Translations under genes and position numbers: made by a program | Assembly: GCF_000149955.1 (NCBI RefSeq) | Contig: NC_031000.1 | Coordinates: forward strand, 2,341,982-2,405,981 | Source: Fusarium oxysporum f. sp. lycopersici 4287 | Lineage: Eukaryota; Ascomycota; Sordariomycetes; Hypocreales; Nectriaceae | Length of the DNA stretch: 64,000 bases | Direction of reading: 5' to 3' | The notes under the pieces: generated by a model | What the model was told of the DNA's origin: nothing | The model's input: the letters and a program-made list of their open reading frames with translations, nothing else | Database searches by the model: none | Shown: positions 53,830-64,000 of the stretch, one piece after another | How the letters are laid out: every line of letters begins with the position of its first letter | Numbering within the stretch: the stretch's first letter is position 1

Positions 53830-56611
53830 GCAACCATGTCGCCCATCTTTGTCGCTCTTTCCAGAATGGTGGCCTCGCACGTCGAGCTGAGCAGCACTAC
53901 ATCCAGGTCTCCTGCAGTGCCGCCGCCGTTCAAAAGATGATCATCAACGCCCTCCCAGATACCAATCAGAGCCATATCCAGGACCGACGTCAATATGTGT
54001 TATCGTTTAGAAACTGGGCCGATTTCATTGACGAGAGGCCCGAGCTCATGGCTGGCCAGCATCGCATCGAGGCCTTGAAAGACTACGTGAAACAGACGCA
54101 TTCTGATTCGAGCGATTTATGGTGGATTTGCGAGTTTTACGACAAAGGTGTGACCCCTCTCAATCGTCCCCGATACTATTAACAAATCTTCATTCCGTAC
54201 ATGTTTAATATATACATGACAAACCATACTCACCCTTCTGCACAGACACTCTACCAGTCGAACTTGACATCAAGCTTCGTGTCAATCGCCGTGATCTCAC
54301 CCTGCCCGACACCCATGGTCAAATCTGGCTACAGCTCGTCTCGGCCTTTGATCGGGATCCCACTTTATTTTCCGTCGAGAGAAATGTCAACAAGAAGGGT
54401 ATCGAGAAAAGCATGCTGGACATCTTGTGCCTGACAAGTGAAGCTCGCTTTCCCATCAGCCGTCTCGTCACGCTGTGGCGAAGCGAGCGGTGGAGACCTC
54501 GGGTTACCCGCTGGTGTCGAACCTCCCTGGGGAGAACCACATTTAACATTTCAAAATGGTATCAGATCGCAGGGTACAGACTGGACGATGTGAGTGACTC
54601 GCCCTTGGTGTCTGTGGATCATGGTTCATCATTCATCGTTTCGTCCATCTCTTCCACTCCAGGGCAAAAAAAGAAAAAGAAAGAAAAAGAAAAATAATCT
54701 TGGCCACCATCAAGCCTTACCTAGAACATATTGCTGACCTGGGAGTAGTATTGGTTCGATGCGTTCTACCAGGTACTCGAAACTCTGAGGGCACTTCCTA
54801 CCTCCACCTCCGAGTCCATTCAAATTTCCGATTGGAATGTGCTAGCCGGCAGCCTCAAAAGCGACACCTATGATGCTGCTGATGTTCACCAGGTCTTTTA
54901 TCCCAAGGGAGGCGGCAACAGTAACGACGACAGCAAGTCCAGCCCATCGGCCCCTTCCACCATCAAACCGGTCCAAAAGACAGCTCGGCGAAGTGGATTT
55001 CTAAGCTCGCTCGACAAGGAAGCCTATGACGGTCTTTGCCGCCATCTTCAACAGAACCTCACTCTTCGGTTTCCGGATGTGCAGCCCTTGTTGAAGATCA
55101 AGAAGGAGGAAGGCGAGGTCATGGCACAGGTCATCGACCATGTAGTACGTTGGGTAAACACTCAACCCGCAGATATTGTCGATACTCACGAGAACAATAA
55201 GCCCTTACGACGACAGGACTTGATACCTGCGATCGAAGGTCTTATGGTAACTACTCACGGGGATGATTGGTGGGCTCGGCGGAGGGAAGACGGCGATGTC
55301 GATGGCGCCGACGATATGGCATCCTGGCTCGACCTGCGCTCACGAACGCTGGAAAGGCAGGTCCTCGACTACGTCCGCAGCCATATGACCGAGTTCAGGG
55401 ATCCCTCGACGAAACACTATCTCGACTTGATGCCAGAAGAACATGATGAGCACTATGCAGAACGCTTCAGTACCGGCGACCTCTGGACAGGCCTATTTCA
55501 CATAGTCCAACACGCCCTTGGTCCTGCATTTCGTCCGGTGTGGGAGAATTCGATCTCCGAACGCGTCGGCGCAGATAACGCGATTCATCAACCGCGGTCC
55601 GAGATGCGCCACAGACCACCGGCCTCAGCCATCACACGAGCTATCTGTAGTCAGCTGGGGAATATTCCCGAAGTGAAGGAGAATCCTGCACTGAGAGGCG
55701 TGTATGCCTCGAACGAACTTGGTGCCTACATCGATCATGCTGTTCTCTCATGGGCTTCCGATCGATGCCGCAAAGCAGTGGAAAACAACGAGTCTGATGA
55801 AGGACATCCTTGGTCGAGTGAAGCACTCCGCGCAATCCAGGCGGCGTATCAGGGGTACGAGGGGATCCTGGCAGGAATGACATCAGCCACTGCAATTTCC
55901 GAACACGATGATCAGCAGCAACAGCAGCGGCAGTTGCCATCTTTGCTTCCACCAGAAGAGCGTATCAGCCACGCCTCGAATGAAGTGCTCTGTCAACAAC
56001 AGGGTGCCGTATCATCGAATCACCACATCATCATCAAGCAACCCCCATCGTCGCAGGGGTTTGTTCCGATCAACACGGCAGACAGGGCACAGCGTGACAG
56101 CGGGCGCACAAGGGCCATAGCCATGGAAGAAGGCCTATTACCCCGAATGCAGCAACAAAAGCAGCAGCGCCAGAAATCACGGCATCCTGAACAACAGCCA
56201 CTATCGTTGCCACCGCCGCCGCTCACTGATAATGCGACGACTGCGATATCCTCGTTGCCTCCAGCCCAGGGGACTGCAATGATGAGAAGCCACCGCCACA
56301 GAGACGGCACACAGGGGAGAAGTTTCGCAGATTACAGTTACCAGCCACCTCCTCAGAAGTCTTACGTTGCAGCTGAAGTCGGCCGTCCGCTGCAAAAACT
56401 ACCGAAGGGGGATGTTGGGAGCGGCAGGGTCCACCAATTATCAGCAACCAGGACGTTGTTACCGAACGAGCGGCCAAGCCCTGGCCAATCCCAGACGACT
56501 AGGGCGAAGCAACAACGCCAGCGTCACCAGGATCGAATCCTTAGCTCGCAGCCACAAGAGAGATCGTCCTGGATGGATGGTCCTGTAGCGACGTCCGGAA
56601 GTAAGCGTTGA
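53622..56611 (+). CDS. ParB-like fungal protein, start codon not found
   Basis: Exons: from 53622 or later to 54147, 54246-54589 and 54749-56611. Introns of 98 and 159 bp have GT/AG borders and matching phases. About 900 residues. The N-terminal domain reads LDRNHVAHLCRSFQNGGLAR, MAGQHRIEALKDY and LWWICEFYDKDTLPVELDIK, then LRVNRRDLTLPDTHGQIW. This resembles a ParB/sulfiredoxin-like fold, with GQHRIEAL in place of the ParB GxRR/GNHR box. The fungal DUF3723 family has a similar plan (GxHRI...WW.VDLY), but this looks like a separate family. The C-terminal 230 residues are Gln-rich and disordered. No ATG occurs in frame before 53936, which would cut into the domain, so the start is lost, non-AUG or on an unseen exon. 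Function unknown; DNA binding or nucleotide hydrolysis is possible (inference). Confidence 0.65.
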
Positions 56612-57650
56612 TCCTTTCCCAGCGCGGGCGGGGCGGCGGTTGTGAGCACGAGCGAGCCATACCCTATACCAAAAGATATACGATTCAGTCTGGCGAACCA
56701 TCGGCAGTAGCACAGCAATAAATAAATATGATAAGCAGCAGTAATTATAATAAATAAATAGTAATAGTAATAATAATAATAAACTATACTTTCTAACTAA
56801 ACGTATTATTTTTAACCTGTGAGAGGTTACTGAAGTAGTTAGGTTAAACCAATGTCGTTACTGTCACGACCATGTGCACGCTCCTGATTTTTGGAGTTCC
56901 TAGAATCAACGGCTGGTTTGATAATATTGGGAAGGTTGAAAACACAGGGAAAAAGATGCGGATAGGCCGGAAAGAACTGGACTGGGGGTAGAGCACCCCT
57001 GCTGTTTCAAAATGTGATAAGTCTTTAGAGTTTCATAGTGTTTGTGACGAGTAAGCCATCTCATTTCCCGCAGTATTTACCCCCCAACCCTTTACATGAG
57101 GGCATCACGAGGGATTTGATGTCATTCCGTGTGATGGAGAATGTGATAATTCGAAGAAGATGCATGAGATAGCGCTATATATTTCAGGGTTTGGCCTCAG
57201 CCACATGCGCGCTCGGACACCCAGACCTGGGTATGCCGGCACGGGTTGTTTACGGGCGCGTTCGGGGTAAAGCTGATGAGCCGATGGTAGGTGCGGTAGC
57301 TGCCTCCTTTACGAGGCTCGAGCCTGACTGAAGACGCGGTACCCTTTCGTAAAGGACTTCAGCTACGGCTATGATAGCACGACGTAGAACGACGCGCTTC
57401 GCGTCTGACTGCACCAGCTTGTACAGTAGTCGAATCCTATAAATCAGCGAACAGTTTCGCAGGTGACAACAATGAGATATTCCTGACAGAAACAAACAGT
57501 CTGTATTTCTTTTAGTGTTGTGTCACTTTCCCCTATCCTTCATACCAACTCATATCCTTTTTCATCACCAGTTAGCATCCTACGAGGATTAGGGTCACCT
57601 CTCGTTGGTCAACATAACTAACCGTTGTGACGGACGCTGAGAAGCCTATC
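56612..57650. other. Intergenic between ParB-like gene and partner
   Basis: About 1 kb. A (TAA)n/(TAG)n low-complexity patch lies at about 56716-56785. No gene recognised. The right part is the probable promoter of the next gene. Confidence 0.45.
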
Positions 57651-60600
57651 ATGCCGTGCTTGGGGCTACCAGAGGAGGTCGAATTCGATGTCCACTCTGA
57701 CGGTCCTGACATTGATGATGGCGAGGACCAAGAAGAGGCACGAGAGCTTATATCTCCGTTCTTGGCTGATGAACATTATCTCGAGGAGCCCGCGAGCATC
57801 CAAGGGAGCATAGTCAGCACAGAAGACGCTACAGATCAGTTTCAAAGAGGCTGGAGAGTAGACCGTCGCGCCGGCGATTCCTGGATGTATGGTATGGCAC
57901 TGCATTGTTCGAAGAGCGTTGTAGAAGCCTTGATTGATTTGTTTCAGCCCTTTCCCCCCCCACCCTCTTCTCCACCTAGAACTTGAACGAGGACACGCTG
58001 CCAGTTTCTCAAATATTTGTCTGACTCATCCTGACTGATATGTCGTGTTAGCTGACGAGTTCATCGACGAGACGAACGACGAAGCCTTCGATGGGACACG
58101 TGCCCTTGACCTCCTCCAGCGCCGAGTTGTCTTGGACTATGGGAGCAAGAAGACTGGGTCAAAGCCGGCGAGCGAGGACGACGATTATTACCCCGTATTC
58201 CGGCTCGATTTCGTCAGCATCGTCGGTCTACCGCGTCGGCCGATTTGCCGGCCTAGCCACTTCTTTGACAATATCACAATATCCTTTCGCCACTGGAGTG
58301 CCCCGTATGTCGCAAAGCATGCACAGGGTATCGACTTTGACCTGAGCGGCCGCACCTTCCGCGTTGCCACCGGCGCCACTCGGGAAGCTTGGTTCATTGT
58401 CATGCACCCGAATCAGAGAACTGCCGGCGCCAACAACCCCCGTCGACGACACGATGCAACACATACAAGGACCGCACTCGTACAGGGCCGTGCTCTGATG
58501 CTCGCATCATACATCAAGGACATCTTCCTCCGAGGCGAGCTCCTTGGTGAAGGTGTTGAGCCGAGATGGGCCCTCGGAGGCAAGGAGACGCAGATGATTG
58601 CTTTTGACAAATGGGTCATATTCCAGACACTATTTATGGACGGCTGGACGGGGTTTCTCGAAAGGTTCTCCGCACAGGACGACACTTTCTGGACCGATCA
58701 TCAACCCGCCTTCCACGCGTATGACTATGGCGCCAACATCAACATAGAAGTCAACGAAGGCATAGCGAATCTCGAAGAAGAAACAGTCATTAGGCCAGCC
58801 TATCTCGATGGACTGGACGATGAGTTCGACGAGTCCGACGACGGTTACGATGGAGAAAGCAATAGTGTGCCGGCGACACAGCAAGGATGGGGGGAAATTG
58901 GAGGAGAGGAACGAGAGGATGAGCTCGACGAGCTATGCGACCAACCAACCGTCGAAGTGGAGGACAACGATAGTCTATTCGTGTCGGAGAGGGTGGACGA
59001 TGTTGCTTCTCCAATACCACCTATCCTCAGTCCAGGGCGAATCATCGATGCGGAATATCGAGATATTGATGGCGAAGTCGACGCGAACGGGCCCAATGGT
59101 GATGAAGAGCGGGAGCGGAGGTTCCTTGAATGGATGAACGAATCTGAGAACACTGATATAGGCCAAGACAACGGGACTCAACTACAAGATCAGGAGCATC
59201 AATATGATGGGCAAGACAACTCCCAGCAGCAGCCGTTGAGCCCAGATACTGACGGCAACGACGACGTCCATCCAAGGCAAGCACCAGACATCTCGCCAGC
59301 CAGTCTACCTCCTTCATCAGCATCGATACCAGCAACGGAGGACCAGAGAGAACATGATGCGTTGTATAGTCCCGGCCTGATGCGGTTGCGCGAGGCCCTT
59401 GAGGCGAAGTACAACCTCGATAACATCAGCCACGTCTCCTATGCCCTAGCTGTTGATGTTCACTGTACCGCAGAAAATACGTATCCCGGCACAGAAGGAA
59501 GGGTAAGCCGTCCTGTATGCTTGCTTGCCGACCGCAACCGTGTGGCCGGGGAGTTTTACGGGAGTAACTACACCTTTTACCCACTCGGCTTCCACCCCGC
59601 ATACGGCAACTTCACATCGGATCGTCCCCCTGCCTTCCTGGATAACGACCTGTTTACTGTCATGAAAGAGAACATGAGTCACCAGAACCAGGGTGCCGAC
59701 GTACTTTCGTTTGGCTTCTTCCAGGGCTATTCCAACCTAAAACGGTCTATCCGTCATGGCCCTCACGACCTACTAGCCAGCCACGGCCTCGCCACAGCTG
59801 CACTCACCATTCCCTCGACGGAGGCTCAGCGCACGGCGCGGCTCAAGGACAAGCAGCAGCGGCTCCTGGCCCAGGTGAGGGGGCGACTCACACCTGACAA
59901 CCCTGGCGCATCGACACCTTTTGCGCGGGAGCGACAGAGGGTGGAAGCAGCCATGCAAGCGAATGAGTTTGCGTTCCGATTCGAGCAGGTCATTTCCATC
60001 GATGCCCCACGACTCGTGCGCCGCCGTCGAAACTTCAGTAGCGTACTACAACCCATTTTTCAGCTCATGCGTCTCTTCCTCAAGGAGAAACAGCTCTATG
60101 CAGGCATCCTCCGGCGTTTCAACCCTGATATCTTTCCAGGAGTCATGGTGGCTTTTGCCAGGGTTATGGAAGCAGCCATAGCAGAAATGGACCGTCGCTT
60201 TCGCGAGGCTGGGTCGAAAGGACTAGGTATGGCTCTCTCCGAAGGCGTCGCTGCTCTCGATCGACTGGGCAATTTTTGCTTCACCGGGGACCCGAGGGTG
60301 CTGCCTACCAAAGTCATGAGGCTCCTTGGTACGATGGATAGTCTAAAAACATGCGGGTGGCCATTTATATCGCCGCGAATGTTGGACATCCGAGATGGAC
60401 AAGGACTCGTTAACCTTGTGGGATGGCCACAGCTGAGCAATGGACGGCCCGTTCTGATGCATGTTGCCTCGCTAGAATACCACTACGATAGAACTGTAGC
60501 ATCTAACCGACACAGTCAATTGTGGTTTGCTGAGCTTGGGGGTAGGTCAATAGACGGGATGGATAGGATGACAACGTTCCTTCATGAGGTATTCCAAGAT

Positions 60601-61905
60601 CTGTGGATACCAGAGACGGTCGCTTTTATTGCTCGCCAAGTTCGCCGTGGCTTGAATCGTGGTATCCGCAGTGGCGGTAGGAGCGATGTTGGAGAACATG
60701 GTGATGCCGACACGGGCAATGAGGAGAGTGCTCAGGCGATGATCGCGTTAGAAGCCTGGGAGGCACGAGACAGTCCATTCAAAACGTCGTATGTGCCAGG
60801 AGTCTCTTTAGATTCCTTAGCGTTCCTAACATTGCCACAGAAACTTCGAGAAATTGTCGGCGGAAGTGCTCAAGTTCGATGACCGCTTGATGATGAATGA
60901 GTCAAAGATCGTGCTAAAGACGAGACGCGACTTTGCAGAAGAGATCTTCGTTGCTTTGATGGAGGGCGGTAGGAAGGGTCACCTAGGAGTCGAGTCTGTC
61001 GCACCGACCCACTCAACATGGCCCTCTATCCTCCGGGCCGCCATCCAACATACCAGAGGCAGCTTCGCAACAAGGGCTCAGTGGGTCTCGGGCATCGCAG
61101 CTGCCATGGTATCTGCGAGTATCGAATGGGTACCTGGCTCTCATCGCCGGAGATTGACGCATCAACAGGTAGTACAGCTCGTGGGAGCGGCTGCGTCTGC
61201 AACGGTCCTCGCGGCTCGGCCCGATAGCCTTAAGAGACGGGCGCTAGAGGCGGAGGCTCGCAGGACCGTCGATTCGGTTGGCGTTAAGCGAGCGAAGATC
61301 CGACCGCGAATCGACCTAGGCTGCAAGATACCGTTCAAGCAGATCCCAGATATTGTGGAAAGAGGCTTTACGGAGATACGCCGGCTGTTCGCGAAAGGGG
61401 ACCAACGCGTGCTATCTCACTACTGTGCAGCGTACTGCTGTCTGACAGATTGTCTTGAGGACCCCTTATGCGATCTTATGCTCATTCTCACGTTGACCAT
61501 CACAGCGTCTAGTGCGACCCCCGAGGTCCGGCCCAACACGAAGGGCTTCAGCGTGACGGCCAAGAGAAGGGATCCAGCTCTTCTAGCAGCCAACATGGTG
61601 ACGAGAATGCTTTGGTTCCTGCGGCCAGAGGCATTTCCGTGGGATAAAGACCAGGATACAGTGCTACGGGTGTCTGAAATGACAAAGAAAATCGGTGAGC
61701 CGCGTCCATGATGATCCTGTTTAGCGTTAGTGAAGTAAGATAACTGATACCTTGACGATTCGTAAATGTAGAGCATAAAGGGGTCAACAATCGAATGCTT
61801 CGAGAACTGGGTTGGATCAAAGTCAAGGGTAACCGGGATAGTCCACGCAACTGCGAGTCGCGTCTTACGCCTAAAGACGAGCTCTTTAAATGCGTAACGA
61901 CCTGA
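57651..61905 (+). CDS. Large unknown protein (1321 aa) next to telomere
   Basis: Exons: 57651-57891, 58052-60788, 60841-61694 and 61772-61905. All three introns (160, 52 and 77 bp) have GT/AG borders, two have clear branch points, and all phases agree. The raw frames before and after the second and third introns differ and join only by splicing, so the gene looks intact. The N-terminus is acidic (PEEVEFDVHSDGPDIDDGED). FRLDFVSIVGLPRRPICRPS and FDLSGRTFRVATGATREAWF follow. Residues of about 310-510 are acidic and Gln/Pro-rich, probably disordered. The C-terminal half is basic and helical (FRFEQVISIDAPRLVRRRRN, FARVMEAAIAEMDRRFREAG). I recognise no domain, membrane segment or signal peptide. 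It is on the same strand as the ParB-like gene and the last gene before the telomeric repeats. Function unknown. Confidence 0.75.
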
Positions 61906-62090
61906 TGTTTCTCATGAAGGAGCCGAGGACTTTTATTGGCAGTGTATTTAAGAGTAATAAGGAAGAATGGGTGGATCGATGTTCGGCTATTATTAAAGAT
62001 AGGGAATAAATATAACATTATGGCAGGTCTATCCAGAAAACGAGTACCATAAAAGTAAATGAAGGATAAGAGGCTGACCTAAAAAGAAAA

Positions 62091-62143
<53 letters not shown>

Positions 62144-62872
62144 AAGTAGAAAGCCAAGGCTTTGGCGAACTAATGTATTAAGGTACCATACAGAGACGAG
62201 GGTATGCTACATAAGTTCTTATTTGGGTAAGATTCGAATCAGAAAATTAAATATCAACTCAAGCAATAGGGTAGTTGAGCTACTTTTGCCCCTCCACAAG
62301 GGCTGTAGTAGGCATGCCTAAGGAATAATTTAAGGTTTTGGCAGGGTTCCAGTGATAACAGGGGCAATATAAGGGGGTTGGGGCTAGAAGGGGCGCTGTG
62401 GACAAGGATCATCAGAAGGCCATAAAACCAGAGCGGCCCCCCATAAATCTGGGGCGAATGATTTCTCCACTTTCAACGACATACCAAGACTTTCAATAAT
62501 AACGACGGACACGGCCTGCAACTAGCAATGACTCGAGCTTGCCCAAGACAGCGAAAGCGGCGGGAAAAATGATGAAAAGACGGAAGCGACAAAAGCAGGG
62601 TTTACGAGTATGACTTGAATGATGATAGGACGGGTAATCTGGGTGACCTGGAGGCACGGCCATTTCGGACAGGATGCGATGATGAGCGACACGATCAGAT
62701 ACGTCAACCCAGCAAAGGGCCCGTGTGTAGTATTGAGAGTGGTTGGGGATAGGCAGAAGGGGTTAGGGTTTGTTTTACATATAGGTCTACGTCTGACCTT
62801 GACAGAGAGCTTTGGCTTTTAGTCTTGGCTGCGCTGGGAAGTGTTTGTGGTAGGAAACAAAGGGGATTTTTA
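61906..62872. other. Intergenic with T/A homopolymer pair
   Basis: A T run (about 62090-62102) directly followed by an A run of about 38 bases (62103-62140). No gene recognised in the rest. Confidence 0.45.
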
Positions 62873-63300
62873 CCCGTAACCCTAACCCTAACCCGTAACC
62901 CTAACCCTAACCCTAAAGCAAAACGTTAAGTTTTCGTTTGATCAGGGAAGGTAAGAGGCTAGCGGGTGTTTGAGAGGGTTAGGCAAAAGAGAGAGAGGGA
63001 GTGTTTAGCCGTCACCCTAAGCCAACCTGTAACCCTAAGAGGTTACCCGTCACCCTAACCCTAACCCCAATGCAAAAGCCGAAGTTTTCGTTTGACCCGG
63101 GAGGTCAAGAAGGTAGCAGGCGGTCGAGAGGGTGGCTAGGGAAAGGAGCTTAACGGTAGTACCAGAAGGAAGGGGTGGTTAAGAGGGCAAAAGTTGGGCT
63201 TGAGGTCTGACGTTGAGTGTCTTGACGCTGAGTCTTAACTCTGGGTCTGACCCTAACCCTAACCCAATACTGGGTTAGGGTTAAGGGGTAAGGGTAAAGG
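62873..63300. repeat. Interstitial telomere-like blocks, CCCTAA sense and a hairpin
   Basis: CCCTAA units with CCGTAACCC and CCGTCACCC variants lie at about 62873-62916 and 63012-63068. At 63246-63275 ACCCTAACCCA and TGGGTTAGGGT form a perfect 11-bp inverted repeat with a 4-base loop. The CCCTAA sense is opposite to the long tract at 63806. Confidence 0.8.
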
Positions 63301-63805
63301 GAAAGCCAGAGACAGCGGGAAACAGGGAAGGGAGGAAGGGTTGTAGGAGTGGTAAGTTCTAACCTCTGGGCTCCAACCTCTAACGTCTGAGGTGTGGGGT
63401 GAGGCGAGGTGCTGTTAAGGTTGAGTGGGAGGGTTAGAGAGGAGAGTTGGGGTTAGACAAGGAAGGTTGAAGTTGGGAGGGTTGAGGGTCTGTACAGTGT
63501 GACACAGTGTGTTTTCGCACGGACCGGGTCAGGGTTACTTAGGTGCCGTATAAAACGAAGAACAAGAGGACTTTTAAGAAGTTTGGGTGGGTGGGTAAGC
63601 CCTGTAAATCCGCTAACGGCAGGTTGGGCGGCAGGGCGGAAGGGTTAGGGTTAAAGCACTGTGCGCCGGAGGCGGCGCTCACTGCAGGTGCAAGCGCGAC
63701 AGCGCTTCGGAAGAAAAGAAAAGAGAAAGTTTGTGAGGAAACAAGGAAAGTATGTTGTGTAACACAGTACATACAGTGCGTAACGTCGGGCTCCGGCACT
63801 GTGTC

Positions 63806-63919
63806 GGGTTAGGGTTAGGGTTAGGGTTAGGGTTAGGGTTAGGGTTAGGGTTAGGGTTAGGGTTAGGGTTAGGGTTAGGGTTAGGGTTAGGGTTAGGGTT
63901 AGGATTAGGGTTAGGGTTT
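63806..63919 (+). repeat. Telomeric (TTAGGG) tract of 19 units
   Basis: About 114 bp of TTAGGG, with one GGATTAGGG variant near 63900. The orientation is that of a right-hand chromosome end. About 80 bp of non-telomeric sequence follows to the window edge, so this is either an internal tract or the sequence continues past the telomere base. The Asn-Pro repeat frame on the other strand is an artefact of the repeat. Confidence 0.95.
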
Positions 63920-64000
63920 GACTCTGCTCCCCGAGCCAATTTTAGACAAGCCACACACACACTTCTTAAGGCGAGACAGATTTTCCCCTTCAAGCCCGCC

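Noticed and set aside
57250..57495. Minus-strand 81-codon frame upstream of the 1321-aa gene
   Set aside because: No recognised features and lies in the probable promoter of the plus-strand gene.
62220..62300. Possible tRNA (GATTCGAATC-like segment)
   Set aside because: No acceptor stem or D/anticodon arms could be paired around it.
63679..63993. Open frame with a long Asn-Pro repeat
   Set aside because: It is the translation of the reverse complement of TTAGGG repeats; telomeric DNA, not a gene.

Overview
This window reads as the subtelomere of a filamentous ascomycete (Pezizomycotina, probably a Sordariomycete). The reasons are short canonical introns (GTATGT/GTAAGT donors, CTNAC-type branch points, YAG acceptors), fungal-only families (Zn2Cys6 regulators, Ecl1-like zinc protein, fungal rhodopsin-like membrane proteins, ParB-like subtelomeric protein), pogo/MULE/piggyBac/copia transposon relics with some C-to-T stop codons, and TTAGGG telomeric repeats at the right edge. 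The genus cannot be fixed from sequence alone. No rRNA, tRNA or CRISPR was recognised. Two N gaps (7337-7490, 11552-11844) show that this is a draft assembly.

Layout. 1-9300: gene-poor, with a solo copia LTR (885-1068), an intronless bZIP gene with an AT-hook (1983-3044), an Ecl1-like small zinc protein (4459-4731) and a fragment of a large multicopy fungal protein (4797-5491). 9304-15704: a compact three-gene set made of a DUF4863/4-hydroxylaminobenzoate-lyase-like gene (-), a flavin monooxygenase (+) and a Zn2Cys6 regulator (+). Two copies of a 188-bp MITE in opposite orientation flank the lyase gene, and the promoters share an AATATCCGA motif. 16790-23230: a transposon nest. A nearly intact Mutator-like element (17198-20015, about 100-bp TIRs, 9-bp target duplication) sits in the 3' part of a 5'-truncated pogo/Fot1-like element. 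Next to it, a 633-bp TIR element lies inside a piggyBac fragment.

23993-35943: two fungal rhodopsin-like membrane protein genes facing away from each other, a second solo LTR, a C-to-T-mutated pogo fragment, a DUF7703 relic, and a complete pogo/Fot1-like element (33133-35324). The latter interrupts a small gene whose reading frame closes again across the insertion. 37750-46759: a candidate amino-acid catabolic cluster with a ten-exon Zn2Cys6 regulator (-), a divergently transcribed aspartate aminotransferase (+), a D-amino-acid oxidase (-) and an amino-acid permease (+). The regulator and aminotransferase share a 290-bp promoter with two CGG/CCG inverted repeats. 47083-52687: an AT-rich TIR element, a hairpin element, and a copia retrotransposon with a full-length 1432-aa polyprotein and a 3' LTR but no recognisable 5' LTR.

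52825-61905: the most unusual part. A ParB-like gene (three exons, no ATG visible) is preceded by three 62-bp iterons carrying palindrome cores and by a 394-bp tandem duplication of its own 5' end. It is followed on the same strand by a four-exon gene for a 1321-aa protein of unknown type. 62873-63919: telomeric repeats, outward-facing, including 19 TTAGGG units that are not at the very end of the window.
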